DNA of 24,030 bases, from IMG/VR virus record IMGVR_UViG_3300007346_000239, positions 1-24,030 of that record; one strand, 5' to 3'. The position numbers were made by a program, and so were the translations under genes. The notes under the pieces were generated by a model. That model was not told the DNA's origin. It did not search any database and saw only the letters and a list, made by a program, of their open reading frames with translations. This document shows, piece by piece, positions 1-6,811 of the stretch. Within the stretch, counting starts at the first letter, position 1. Every line of letters begins with the position of its first letter. Source of the DNA: a virus.

Positions 1-6
1 CATGCT

Positions 7-282
7 ATGTGGTCTGAGTTGACACGCCAACTAGAAAATATTGGTAAGAAGAAGCCAGCGGAAGCGGTTGTAGAAAACCCCCCAAAGGCATCTGAAGAGT
101 TTGAAAACACTCCCACAGAAAAACTATTCTCCCTAGCTAAAGAAGCAGGAATAGTAAAATGGCATCCCCCACACTTCATAGTAGGGGCATCAAAGGCAAA
201 AGGGAAAGACGAGTTTATCAAACTTATTGACTCAGATAAAGACCTACGAAACCTTATCATCACTTACCTAAAAGCTGAGTAA
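7..282 (+). CDS. Small protein of unknown function upstream of terL
   Basis: A 91-residue soluble, Lys/Glu-rich protein. The first ~35 residues are low in complexity and probably disordered; residues 38-90 look like a compact helical domain ending in a charged helix. No signal peptide, membrane segment or catalytic motif is visible. Its stop codon overlaps the next start (TAATG at 280-284), so it is translated together with the following gene and terL. The reading frame stays open to the left edge of the window and no promoter is visible, so the true start could lie upstream. I do not recognise the family. Its position before terL makes a packaging role (for example a small terminase partner) possible, but that is inference from position only. 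Confidence 0.6.
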   Translation: MWSELTRQLENIGKKKPAEAVVENPPKASEEFENTPTEKLFSLAKEAGIVKWHPPHFIVGASKAKGKDEFIKLIDSDKDLRNLIITYLKAE

Positions 283-614
283 TGAAAACCGAGGACTTGC
301 AAAAGAAGTCTAAGGAAGAATTAATTGACATAGTGGAGAACTTTTACGGTTCTCCCTTTGTCAATATTTACTTCTCGGTAAAAACTCAAGCCGACAAACT
401 ATCTAAGCAAATAGAGGAAGCCGATATAGACTTTAAAGATGATTCAGCCCCCTTTAAGAACTTTGTTCTTTGGAGTAAAGAGTCGTTGACGATTTTAGAT
501 AATATAGAGAAAATATTAGCTAAGATTGATAAAGATATTTTAATAAAGGCTCAAGAGAAAAGGGTTTCCGCTGAGGATACAACCCCCGAATCTTATGTCA
601 GAAAAGGAAGATGA
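282..614 (+). CDS. Small helical protein immediately upstream of terL (small terminase candidate)
   Basis: A 110-residue charged protein, predicted mainly helical. It has Lys/Glu-rich segments at residues 1-20 and a longer helical stretch around 60-100 (hydrophobics spaced in SLTILDNIEKILAKIDKDIL), compatible with a helical bundle or coiled coil. It overlaps the upstream gene by one base and the terminase gene by four bases (ATGA at 611-614), so the three are probably translationally coupled. Many phages place the small terminase subunit directly before terL, and a short helical, charged protein fits that. No convincing helix-turn-helix is visible, so the assignment rests on position and size. 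It could instead be an unrelated structural or regulatory protein. Confidence 0.6.
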   Translation: MKTEDLQKKSKEELIDIVENFYGSPFVNIYFSVKTQADKLSKQIEEADIDFKDDSAPFKNFVLWSKESLTILDNIEKILAKIDKDILIKAQEKRVSAEDTTPESYVRKGR

Positions 615-2707
615 CAAGCGCGGAAAAAGAGTGTCTAAAGGCATACAATGGATTTAAAAGAATAAGGGATTTCTCAAAGGAGATTCCAAATTGTGTGTGG
701 GATATGGAGATTAAACTCCCCGCCCCACCAAAAAACCCTGCATCCATAGCAAATTGGGGAGAGACCAAAAAGAAGAGGAAATTCCCATATCACGACAGAG
801 ATTTAATAAAGGAGATAGACAACCTCCCTACGTCAGACCAAAGAAGAAAGTCATTTATTGACGAGGAGTGGAATAGAAGGCAAAACGGATTTTGGTTCTA
901 CAATGGGGATAAGTTAGAATGGATTAACGGACACTACTACATGACACTTCAATATTGGTTAATTCCAATTGAAGACCAAGACGGGGAGTCAGCCAATCCA
1001 AAATTTGTTGATATGCAGAGGGATTTAAACCTCGCTATTTGGTGGTGCAAGCAAGATAAAGATACTACTGGATTAGCTTACCTAGGCTCAAGGAGAAGCG
1101 GCAAAACTGTAATAGGATTATCCAATGGGTATTGGGATACTACAGAAAGGTATAACGCCATTTGCGGCATACAGTCTAAAACAGACCCAGACGCAAAGGG
1201 ATGTCTATTAAAACTCGTAAGCAGTTGGCAGAAGTTGCCACAGTTCTTAAAACCAGTTGACACTGGATACACAACAGTTTCTAGGGAATTATTATTCGCG
1301 GAACCCCAACGAAAAGACTCAAAAGGAAAGGCTAGAGAATATAAGGAGGTTTTGAACTCCAAGATAGTTGCGTTTTCATCAAAGGAAACAGCAATGGACG
1401 GACAACGAACTACTTGGCAATTTCAAGATGAGTTTGGTAAAAGAGAGGACTCAGATGCCGCAAAAACACAAAGGATTACAAAAATATGCTGCGTTGTAAA
1501 CTCAAAAGTAGTTGGATTTGCTTTTTGGGCAACCACTGTGGAGGAGTTAACTAAAGGGGGCGGGGAAGCCGCTAAAATTATATGGAATGATTCTGACATA
1601 AAAAGGAAGAATAAAAACGGAAGAACACCAAGTACAATGTACAGATTATTCTTCCCCGCAGAGTATGGAATGTTTGAGGGGGATGGATTTATAGATGAGT
1701 GGGGTTACTCTGATATGAAAAAAGCTGCCGAATGGATAGATAGGGAGGAAGAGGGACAAGAGGGAGAGGCGTTATTAGACTGGAAAAGAAAATACCCAAG
1801 AAATGTAAACGACTGCTTTTCCGTTCCAAGGTCTAGCAACACCTATAGCCAAAGAAAATTATTTGAGCAATATCTATACAACGAAAGTAAAGCGGGGGTA
1901 GAAGACCCAATTGTAAGAGGAACATTCTATTGGCAGGGGGGAATTAAAGACACCGAAGTAATCTTTAAACCCGACCCCGATGGAAGGTGGTTGGTTGCTT
2001 GGCATCCCCCGCAAGAAGACAGAAACAGATACGAACTAAAAAGTAATCAACGTTGGCCCACAAGAGATTTCTGTAAGACGGGTTGTGACCCGTTCTCCCA
2101 CGCACAAACAGTGGAGAAGGGTTCTGAGGGAGCTTCGGCTACTATTTTAGAAAACCATTGGAAATACCCCAAAATGAAAATGGCTTGGGTATGTACCTAT
2201 CTACACCGCCCCGCACATCCAACAGACTTCTATGAGGACATGATAATGCAATGTGTTTACTACTCCTCACCATTCTTAGCGGAAAATATAAAGTACGACA
2301 TCCTAGAACACTTCCACAGAAGAGGATACGACGGATTCTGCCTTTACAACCCACTAGACCCCGAATGGCAAAAGGCTTGGTTAAAAGGACAAAGAGGACT
2401 AGCCACAACCCACAAAGACGTAAGAGAAGCCCTAATGAGCATAACCCAAGCACACATCATGGACTACATAGGTCACAACGAGGAAGACGACAGTTATGGT
2501 TTCTGTCCATTCAAAGACATCATCGAACAATGGCAAAAGTTTGAGCCTAATAATTGGACACCCTATGACATGGCGGTAGCCACAGGACTAGCTTTAATCG
2601 CCACTAAGAAGCCTAAAAAAGCTATCGAACTAAAGTTTGGGAAGAATGATTGGCTACCAAAATTCAATAATTCTGGAAAGATTAGTAAGATTATTAGAAA
2701 CTTTTAG
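611..2707 (+). CDS. terL: Terminase large subunit (packaging ATPase and headful nuclease)
   Basis: The motor that cuts concatemeric DNA and pumps it into the prohead through the portal. The 698-residue protein has both expected domains. ATPase: Walker A at residues 159-166 (GSRRSGKT), Walker B with catalytic acid near 268-274 (TWQFQDE), and a motif III-like ATT at 307-309. RNase H-like nuclease: likely metal-binding acids D493 (GCDPF), E558 (FLAEN) and D653 (PYDMAVATGLA), the last in the usual C-terminal setting. The long N-terminal region (1-150), rich in Trp and Tyr, resembles that of terminases from crAss-like and related Bacteroidota phages. The start overlaps the upstream stop by four bases. 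A promoter-like box begins one base after the stop codon, so the terL operon ends sharply here. Portal lies 5 kb downstream instead of adjacent because an accessory block intervenes. Confidence 0.95.
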   Translation: MTSAEKECLKAYNGFKRIRDFSKEIPNCVWDMEIKLPAPPKNPASIANWGETKKKRKFPYHDRDLIKEIDNLPTSDQRRKSFIDEEWNRRQNGFWFYNGDKLEWINGHYYMTLQYWLIPIEDQDGESANPKFVDMQRDLNLAIWWCKQDKDTTGLAYLGSRRSGKTVIGLSNGYWDTTERYNAICGIQSKTDPDAKGCLLKLVSSWQKLPQFLKPVDTGYTTVSRELLFAEPQRKDSKGKAREYKEVLNSKIVAFSSKETAMDGQRTTWQFQDEFGKREDSDAAKTQRITKICCVVNSKVVGFAFWATTVEELTKGGGEAAKIIWNDSDIKRKNKNGRTPSTMYRLFFPAEYGMFEGDGFIDEWGYSDMKKAAEWIDREEEGQEGEALLDWKRKYPRNVNDCFSVPRSSNTYSQRKLFEQYLYNESKAGVEDPIVRGTFYWQGGIKDTEVIFKPDPDGRWLVAWHPPQEDRNRYELKSNQRWPTRDFCKTGCDPFSHAQTVEKGSEGASATILENHWKYPKMKMAWVCTYLHRPAHPTDFYEDMIMQCVYYSSPFLAENIKYDILEHFHRRGYDGFCLYNPLDPEWQKAWLKGQRGLATTHKDVREALMSITQAHIMDYIGHNEEDDSYGFCPFKDIIEQWQKFEPNNWTPYDMAVATGLALIATKKPKKAIELKFGKNDWLPKFNNSGKISKIIRNF

Positions 2708-2715
2708 TATTTTTG
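2702..2715 (+). promoter_or_regulatory. Promoter-like box (TATTTTTG) abutting the terL stop
   Basis: TTTTAGTATTTTTG resembles TTTTACTATCTTTG, found ahead of other elements in the window. The -7 box TATTTTTG at 2708-2715 fits the Bacteroidota consensus TAnnTTTG. It is followed after four bases by AAATCAACA, the left arm of a stem-loop, just as at 23273-23293. No open reading frame begins within a few bases, so any transcript would start into the hairpin. Confidence 0.4.
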
Positions 2716-2719
2716 CGGT

Positions 2720-2772
2720 AAATCAACACTCAGCTAAAGCATCGTTTTAATGTGCTTTAGTAATGTTGATTT
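2720..2772 (+). repeat. Promoter-linked stem-loop element, copy 1
   Basis: A two-part stem. AAATCAACA (2720-2728) pairs with TGTTGATTT (2764-2772), and CTAAAGCA (2734-2741) pairs with TGCTTTAG (2753-2760). The arms are separated by asymmetric bulges of 5 and 3 bases and the loop is TCGTTTTAATG. The right arm runs into a T-rich tract, so the RNA could act as an intrinsic terminator after terL. The same architecture recurs at 7655, 14531 and 23289. The inner stem differs from the 14531 copy by compensatory changes, while the loop is nearly unchanged. Confidence 0.75.
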
Positions 2773-2785
2773 TTTACTATCTTTG
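2771..2785 (+). promoter_or_regulatory. Accessory-class promoter for the 2790-3521 gene set
   Basis: TTTTTACTATCTTTG directly follows the stem-loop. The -7 box TATCTTTG (2778-2785) matches TAnnTTTG and lies four bases before the ATG at 2790, so transcription should begin at or next to the start codon. A TTTAG about 17 bases upstream could serve as a -33 element. Confidence 0.75.
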
Positions 2786-2789
2786 TTAA

Positions 2790-3005
2790 ATGATAAAGAG
2801 AAAGGGAGATGTGCTTTGCACAGATGAGTTTGATGTAGTAGCGGGAGAAGTGGCGAACTTAGAAATAAACTTCACAAATTATTGGGGCGTATTACTCGTC
2901 ACTAAACAAGGAAAAGAGTTTCAAGTTCCAACGGAAGAACCTTTAAAAACAAAAGAAGAAGCAATAACCTTTAAAAAACATTTACGAGATGAATACATTT
3001 GGTAG
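2790..3005 (+). CDS. Small accessory protein, unknown function
   Basis: A 71-residue soluble protein with alternating hydrophobic residues (VANLEINF, WGVLLVTKQGKEFQV), which suggests a small beta-sheet fold followed by a C-terminal helix (TKEEAITFKKHLRDEYIW). It is the first gene after a TATCTTTG promoter, with the ATG four bases from the box, so the mRNA is probably leaderless. It overlaps the following lipoprotein gene by 17 bases in another frame, which suggests coupled expression. There is no signal peptide and no known motif. I do not recognise the family; its place at the edge of the accessory block marks it as a moron-type gene. Confidence 0.7.
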   Translation: MIKRKGDVLCTDEFDVVAGEVANLEINFTNYWGVLLVTKQGKEFQVPTEEPLKTKEEAITFKKHLRDEYIW

Positions 3006-3237
3006 CATATTAATTTCACTTTTTATATTCGTTTCTTGTGGAACTGAGGACTTGGGTAGATTTTCTACACCAATTCCACCACCCGATACACCAAAAGATA
3101 CGCTTAGAGACTTATTTGAGCAAATGACTTGCTGTCAATATTGGAACGCTGAAAGGCTAGAGATAGTTACTTGCGTTACTACGGATGGAAGTTGCAGAAT
3201 GTGTGATTCAATTTGCGCTAGAAACCCAGCACCCTAA
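2989..3237 (+). CDS. Small Cys-rich lipoprotein, probably exported
   Basis: An 82-residue protein with a lipoprotein signal peptide: short N-region, hydrophobic stretch at residues 5-15 (GSILISLFIFV) and a lipobox-like FVSC with the lipidated cysteine at C17. The mature part begins CGTEDLG; acidic residues just after the cysteine resemble signals that send Bacteroidota lipoproteins to the cell surface. A Pro-rich linker (PIPPPDTP) precedes a compact segment with C48, C49, C62, C69, C72 and C76, which could form disulfides. Phage-encoded small lipoproteins in other systems, such as T5 Llp, block receptors against superinfection; that role is plausible here but is only inferred. The stop overlaps the next start (TAATG at 3235-3239). 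Confidence 0.75.
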   Translation: MNTFGSILISLFIFVSCGTEDLGRFSTPIPPPDTPKDTLRDLFEQMTCCQYWNAERLEIVTCVTTDGSCRMCDSICARNPAP

Positions 3238-3521
3238 TGAAGAGAAAGTCCATTATAGAAAAATGGCTTCACCAAGATAGGACATTTAAGAAGTCAGTCC
3301 TAGCTGAACTATTTGAGATGTCGCGGGATAGGTACGAAAAGGCACTAGAAACCCCGCATAAATACTTCACAGTATCCGACATAGACAAGATAGCGTCACT
3401 AACTGATAAAGATATAGTAGAGTGTTTCTTCGCGGTATGGAAAAGGCCGTATGCCTTAGTAGCACACGACCTTAAAAAGCTAGAACTTCTTACCGCTATA
3501 GAGCAGATGGGTTTGGAATAA
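3237..3521 (+). CDS. Small helical protein, possibly DNA-binding
   Basis: A 94-residue basic-to-neutral, all-helical protein. Residues 15-50 (TFKKSVLAELFEMSRDRYEKALE, then TVSDIDKIASL) have the spacing of a helix-turn-helix, so a small regulator is possible, but no family is recognised. It is the third gene of the 2790-3521 set, with a one-base overlap to the lipoprotein gene. Its last 26 bases overlap, in antisense, the 3' end of the minus-strand co-chaperonin-like gene. The two operons therefore converge and overlap with no visible terminator between them. Confidence 0.65.
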   Translation: MKRKSIIEKWLHQDRTFKKSVLAELFEMSRDRYEKALETPHKYFTVSDIDKIASLTDKDIVECFFAVWKRPYALVAHDLKKLELLTAIEQMGLE

Positions 3522-4230
3522 CCCCCGCAACGTGACGGGAATTTACATATCTCTTTGTCTTTATAAAGTTGCCATTATCTAACACGATAGCTTTTCCTTT
3601 GTACTTACCATCAACAACCCTGTAAAACTTCTCAGGGTTTTCTCGGTATATTCCGTTTACGATTGTAAATTCTTCACGCGGGGTTATTTCATTGTAGTCG
3701 TTACATAACTTACCATTCTTCTTGTAAATCTTTTCGTGAAGCTGAATGTAGTAAAGTTTCTTCAACCCAATCAAACACTCCCAGTCGATATTCTTTTCGT
3801 ACTCAATCATATCCCCCTTCTTGAACCCCCTAATGTCTGAGGAAAGAACCTTACCCATTGTAACGGGGTTTTTTGGGTCGTCAGGTATAATCAGCCACTC
3901 CGACTTTATTTTGTCGCTTATAGGCTCTACAATAAGGCAATTGAACGCCTTTTGCCTCTTACCCCACGCAACTATCAAATCAGGTTCGCAAATGTAGTAA
4001 TCAACCCCATCTATTTTAGCATGATCGTCAATCGCTTGGTAGTTCACATAGACTACTTCTCCGATAGGGATTTTAAAACCTTCAGGAGCCACTTCAAGAA
4101 CCCCGCGATAAGGAAGGCTTTCATAAATCGAACCCTCCGCTACTGGATTATACAACTTTACAGAATCCCCAACGGTTCTGTTTTCATCAAGGTCAACCCT
4201 TATCCAAACTCTTTTGTGTGATTTTAACAT
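3496..4230 (-). CDS. Tandem GroES-like co-chaperonin
   Basis: A 244-residue protein that appears to contain two GroES (Cpn10) folds. Domain 1, residues ~5-90: RVWIRVDLDE, a gap like the mobile loop, then YRGVLEVAPEGFKIPIGEVV and KIDGVDYYICEPDLIVAW. These parallel GroES RGEVLAVG, VKVGD and the KIDxxEYLIxxESDILA end. Domain 2, residues ~96-169: FNCLIVEPISDKIKSEWLIIP, VTMGKVLSSDI, FKKGDMIEY and LKKLYYIQLHEKIY. This parallels the GroES LIVKP...GIIIP mobile loop, the G-V block and the VKxGD block. Residues 170-244 are an extra tail of unknown fold. Phage co-chaperonins (T4 gp31 type) partner host GroEL to fold capsid proteins. The gene is last in a minus-strand operon after two glycosyltransferase genes, overlapping the upstream one by one base. 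The assignment is by pattern only. Confidence 0.65.
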   Translation of the reverse strand: MLKSHKRVWIRVDLDENRTVGDSVKLYNPVAEGSIYESLPYRGVLEVAPEGFKIPIGEVVYVNYQAIDDHAKIDGVDYYICEPDLIVAWGKRQKAFNCLIVEPISDKIKSEWLIIPDDPKNPVTMGKVLSSDIRGFKKGDMIEYEKNIDWECLIGLKKLYYIQLHEKIYKKNGKLCNDYNEITPREEFTIVNGIYRENPEKFYRVVDGKYKGKAIVLDNGNFIKTKRYVNSRHVAGVIPNPSAL

Positions 4231-4808
4231 TAGTTTTTAGTCATTAAAATTTTAGGTATTCTGATAAACTTCAAGTTAGGAACTTGCTTAATTAACTCCT
4301 CAACAAATATACCATCAGCTACATACTGTTTCCACATATCGTCAGCTAAAACAACCTTCTTAGCCACTTCACTTCTTATAGAGTAACTCCCCCAATCCAT
4401 TTTACTTATTCTAGGTTGGGTTATGGCGTACATAGTTTGGTATCCAAATATATGATGTGAAAAATCCCAATGCACAAAGTCAGCTTTCTCCCCGCATTCA
4501 ATAACCTCTTGAATAAGGGTTGGCGCATAGTAGTCTTCCACTGAAGTATTGATGAGCATAACACCATCAGGCAAACCATTCTCAATGTAATCCTTTCTGT
4601 TTAACGCCCCCCAAAATTCGGTATTAGTGGGGGTAATGGTAACTGAAATCCTTTCATCATCCAAAACAATGTCATTAGCAGATGCATCCCCATTGGAGCA
4701 AATAATAAGTTTCCAATTTGGGTTTGTCTGCATTTTAAGTGAATGTATAAGCGTTTGACATTTTTCTAACTGCTTATAGTAAGTGGCAAAAATAATTACT
4801 TCTCTCAT
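4230..4808 (-). CDS. Glycosyltransferase, GT-A (family 2-like), short
   Basis: A 192-residue protein with the N-terminal Rossmann-like pattern of GT-A enzymes: beta strand MREVIIFATYY, helix KCQTLIHSLKMQTNPNW, then KLIICSNGDAS. A strand-loop (GVMLINTSVEDYYAP, residues ~80-95) lies where the metal-binding DXD normally sits. Here the motif is not a clean DXD (NTSVED), so metal binding or activity may be altered. It is shorter than typical GT2 enzymes (~250-300 residues). It overlaps the upstream glycosyltransferase gene by four bases and the downstream co-chaperonin-like gene by one base, forming a tight operon. Possible roles are modification of phage DNA, the virion or host surface glycans; the sequence does not decide which. 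Confidence 0.7.
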   Translation of the reverse strand: MREVIIFATYYKQLEKCQTLIHSLKMQTNPNWKLIICSNGDASANDIVLDDERISVTITPTNTEFWGALNRKDYIENGLPDGVMLINTSVEDYYAPTLIQEVIECGEKADFVHWDFSHHIFGYQTMYAITQPRISKMDWGSYSIRSEVAKKVVLADDMWKQYVADGIFVEELIKQVPNLKFIRIPKILMTKN

Positions 4809-5749
4809 TTATTTAGTATTTCAGTGTAAATTTCTCTTCTCCTTTTGTTAAGGTTACGAACATCCCAAGGCTGAACTAATTTAAAAAGCTCCTCCCCGCG
4901 TTGCGTTGCCTCCTCCATTGTGTACGATTCTATTCTCTCCTTCCAACTTTCCCCCACTTTGATTCTATCTATCACAGGGTAGAACTCAGGATGTCTATTA
5001 TAAGGCTCTGTATCTGAAACGATTATAGCCTTCTTCTTAAACCCCGACTCCACCACCTTTAAAAATGACTTTGACTGGTTAAATTTATTTGGAACAAGCG
5101 GGGCTAAAGCAACATCAATACAGTTATACTCCCAAGCATATTCATTCCAAGTTTTAAGAAGAGAGTGGTGGGATACATTTAATAAGTTCCTGTACTCCTC
5201 ACAAACAACAAACAAAGGCCGAGTACTAAAGTCGTATTCCATAACCCTAAGATCATCCTCATGCCTAGTAGAACCCAAGTAACCAAATACAGGTTCCTCA
5301 TTTTTCACAGGATAAATTTTCCATTGGTCTTCCTTTGGGTCTATTCCATTTTCGATAATATACCCCCACTTATTATAGTAGTTCCCATAATGCCTTTGTA
5401 GATTCTCGGATGTCGTTGTAAGAGCATCACAAGCCTTTATAGCCTTAGCCACATCGGGTCGCTTCATGTATAGGTCATCCACATCTAAAACAATCTTAGT
5501 CCCCACCTTCTTAAAATGGTTTATAAGATTTGGGAAATCATTCGGGATAGTCAACCCAACGGAATATTGAACTAAATCAAAATGGTATTTAAAAACAAGT
5601 TCCCTTATTTTATCATAATGCCTCATTTCAACAATAGCTACAAAATCTTCCCCAAACTCATCACCACTATCCATCCAAGTTCTATGTGGCACAAGCTGCC
5701 TGTGGTAGTACAAACCAGACTCCGTACTTTGTAATACAAGTATCTTCAT
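4805..5749 (-). CDS. Glycosyltransferase, GT-B (group 1-like)
   Basis: A 314-residue protein with a GT-B outline. The N-terminal domain starts with strand MKILVLQSTE and contains KIVLDVDDL (residues ~85-93), characteristic of this glycosyltransferase group, followed by CDALTTTSENLQRHYG and IIENGID. The second domain has PVFGYLGSTRHEDDL (~153-167) and a donor-site-like KVVESGFKKKAIIVSD near 230-245 with the expected Glu. It is the first gene of the minus-strand operon and starts four bases downstream of a TATTTTTG box. Phage group-1 enzymes often glucosylate DNA, virion proteins or lipopolysaccharide; acceptor and sugar donor cannot be read from sequence. The neighbouring co-chaperonin may be a passenger or may help fold the modified product. 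Confidence 0.75.
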   Translation of the reverse strand: MKILVLQSTESGLYYHRQLVPHRTWMDSGDEFGEDFVAIVEMRHYDKIRELVFKYHFDLVQYSVGLTIPNDFPNLINHFKKVGTKIVLDVDDLYMKRPDVAKAIKACDALTTTSENLQRHYGNYYNKWGYIIENGIDPKEDQWKIYPVKNEEPVFGYLGSTRHEDDLRVMEYDFSTRPLFVVCEEYRNLLNVSHHSLLKTWNEYAWEYNCIDVALAPLVPNKFNQSKSFLKVVESGFKKKAIIVSDTEPYNRHPEFYPVIDRIKVGESWKERIESYTMEEATQRGEELFKLVQPWDVRNLNKRRREIYTEILNK

Positions 5750-5753
5750 GTTA

Positions 5754-5761
5754 CAAAAATA
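5754..5761 (-). promoter_or_regulatory. Promoter -7 box for the minus-strand glycosyltransferase operon
   Basis: Read on the minus strand, TATTTTTG fits TAnnTTTG and lies four bases (TAAC) before the ATG at 5749. This is the same 4-base spacing seen at five genes in the window, implying a leaderless mRNA. It lies just after a dyad (5772-5795) and an A/T tract. Confidence 0.6.
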
Positions 5762-5771
5762 AAAAAAAATT

Positions 5772-5795
5772 CTACTAAGTCTATAGATTTAGTAG
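5772..5795. promoter_or_regulatory. Dyad between divergent promoters
   Basis: CTACTAAGTC (5772-5781), loop TATA, GATTTAGTAG (5786-5795): a 10-bp stem with one G-T wobble. It sits between the minus-strand promoter (5754-5761) and the plus-strand promoter (5805-5812). Read on the minus strand it is followed by a run of nine T, like an intrinsic terminator that would insulate the glycosyltransferase promoter. It could equally be an operator shared by both divergent promoters. Confidence 0.6.
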
Positions 5796-5804
5796 GAATT
5801 TATT

Positions 5805-5812
5805 TATATTTG
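5805..5812 (+). promoter_or_regulatory. Promoter -7 box TATATTTG for the 5826 gene pair
   Basis: TATATTTG fits TAnnTTTG and lies 13 bases before the ATG at 5826, leaving a very short leader. It is divergent from the glycosyltransferase operon promoter. No TTTTACAAA element is present at the late-promoter distance. Confidence 0.55.
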
Positions 5813-5825
5813 TATAAAATTAAGT

Positions 5826-6086
5826 ATGGAGTCACAAGATTTTATAAATGATGTGTACGAAGTTTCGATAGGTAACGACCCTAAAGAAGACTTCCGATTT
5901 ACTGTTGGCAGAAACCACAGGGTGAAGGATGGAGTTATTACCATAACCGAAATAGTTTACGACCAAAACGCTTTCCATTCCTTTGGTATTAGGCGGTGCG
6001 AGATTTGGGCGAAGAAAGAAAGCGGGGAGGAATTTCTTTGGAAAGTAAGCGAGAACCAACCATTAATGATAACAAGCAAGGTATGA
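5826..6086 (+). CDS. Small accessory protein, unknown function
   Basis: An 86-residue soluble protein. Alternating residues (DVYEVSI, DFRFTVGRN, GVITITEIVYD) suggest a small beta-sandwich or barrel, followed by RRCEIWAKKESGEEFLWKV. It has no signal peptide or catalytic motif and I do not recognise the family. It follows a TATATTTG promoter and overlaps the next gene by four bases (ATGA at 6083-6086), so the two are probably co-translated. The location, in a block of short genes with their own promoters, suggests an early-acting or host-interaction gene. Confidence 0.65.
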   Translation: MESQDFINDVYEVSIGNDPKEDFRFTVGRNHRVKDGVITITEIVYDQNAFHSFGIRRCEIWAKKESGEEFLWKVSENQPLMITSKV

Positions 6087-6409
6087 AAGAGTTTAAGGCA
6101 AAGCCATTCGTAGAGCATATTGAAGAGTTAAGCGGAACCCCGCAAAAGAAGGTTGAAAAACTAGTTTCAATATACTCGGTGTACTCACAACCACTAACCG
6201 AGAAGAACTTCAAAAAGTACCTTTGGACAAAGGACGATGATTTTGAGATACACGATGGGGAGGGTGTGCTTTTCTATTGGGAGCATCCAATACTAACGCG
6301 ACCCGTTACTATTGACCAATTCATATCAGTCTCAGCATCACTAGGGAGAGACTTGTTTTGGCACGAAGACGTGTACTTGAACAACCTAAACATCACTGTA
6401 AAATATTAG
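6083..6409 (+). CDS. Small accessory protein, unknown function
   Basis: A 108-residue protein when started at the ATG at 6083, which overlaps the upstream stop as ATGA. The frame stays open further upstream, to an ATG at 5996, but that start would lie deep inside the preceding gene, so 6083 is preferred. Residues 1-50 look helical and basic (EHIEELSGTPQKKVEKLVSIY); the rest contains many aromatic and acidic residues (KKYLWTKDDDFEIHDGEGVLFYWEHP). No recognised motif. It is the second gene of a two-gene transcript. Confidence 0.6.
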   Translation: MKEFKAKPFVEHIEELSGTPQKKVEKLVSIYSVYSQPLTEKNFKKYLWTKDDDFEIHDGEGVLFYWEHPILTRPVTIDQFISVSASLGRDLFWHEDVYLNNLNITVKY

Positions 6410-6441
6410 CAAAAACCCCGCATAAACACCACTTATATTTG
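6405..6441 (+). promoter_or_regulatory. Promoter for the 6446 gene (degenerate late-like)
   Basis: The box TATATTTG (6434-6441) lies four bases before the ATG at 6446. Exactly 20 bases upstream is ATTAGCAAA (6405-6413), which matches TTTTACAAA at six of nine positions. This may be a weak member of the late promoter class or a chance match. Confidence 0.5.
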
Positions 6442-6445
6442 ACTC

Positions 6446-6622
6446 ATGGAAGAAAGAATAGCAGAGTTAAAATCTAAACTAACTGGTAATTTTCTAAAAG
6501 ACCTTGACATCCAACAGGAGATATGGGAACTAAAGAAAATAATGGCAGCAGAAAAAGGCGAACTCAGCGAACTCTTCGAGAATTATGAGGAAGATGAGGA
6601 TTGTCTTTACTGCGGAAGCTAA
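6446..6622 (+). CDS. Very small acidic helical protein with a C-terminal CxxC
   Basis: A 58-residue protein: MEERIAELKSKLTGNF, then a helical segment with LDIQQEIWELKKIMAAEKG, and an acidic tail ending in EDCLYCGS. The two cysteines (C53, C56) form a CxxC that could bind metal or pair with another chain. The ATG is four bases downstream of a TATATTTG box, and the stop overlaps the next start (TAATG at 6620-6624). This, together with phage-like codon use (many AAA, GAA, AGA), supports a real gene despite its size. Function unknown; small acidic phage proteins are often inhibitors of host or defence enzymes, but nothing here proves that. Confidence 0.65.
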   Translation: MEERIAELKSKLTGNFLKDLDIQQEIWELKKIMAAEKGELSELFENYEEDEDCLYCGS

Positions 6623-6789
6623 TGGCAGAGATAGAAATAAACTTTGATAAATACGGAGACAAGTTTGTAAGGTATGAAGTCCATGATGACATCCTTGAAT
6701 ACATTGAGTATTTAGAGCGTTTATTAATACACACAGAAGACGAACTAGAGGCCACTTTAGATTTTTCTCACAAAAGCCACTCAAACTAA
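6622..6789 (+). CDS. Small acidic helical protein, unknown function
   Basis: A 55-residue protein starting at the ATG at 6622, which overlaps the upstream stop by one base. The frame is open a little further upstream, but the coupled start is more likely. The sequence is acidic and helical (DDILEYIEYLERLLIHTEDELEATLDF), compatible with a short coiled coil or DNA-mimic-like protein. It is the second gene after the 6434 promoter. A new promoter (TATCTTTG at 6801-6808) follows within 20 bases of its stop, ending this transcription unit. Confidence 0.6.
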   Translation: MAEIEINFDKYGDKFVRYEVHDDILEYIEYLERLLIHTEDELEATLDFSHKSHSN

Positions 6790-6794
6790 AATAT

Positions 6795-6808
6795 TTTTAC
6801 TATCTTTG
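6795..6808 (+). promoter_or_regulatory. Accessory-class promoter leading into a structured RNA
   Basis: TTTTTACTATCTTTGTAG: the box TATCTTTG at 6801-6808 matches TAnnTTTG. The promoter and the 30 bases that follow are nearly identical to those at 13861-13898, down to AAATCAACGG. The expected transcription start is near 6811-6815, inside the shared block. Confidence 0.75.
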
Positions 6809-6811
6809 TAG

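Noticed and set aside
2142-2544. Frames of ~100 codons on either strand within the 3' part of terL
   Set aside because: They are inside the nuclease domain of a clear terL and have Arg/Pro- or Leu/Arg-rich compositions typical of shadow frames.
3952-4221. Plus-strand frame of 89 codons antisense to the co-chaperonin-like gene
   Set aside because: It lies wholly inside a better-supported minus-strand gene, has no promoter and shows no domain pattern.
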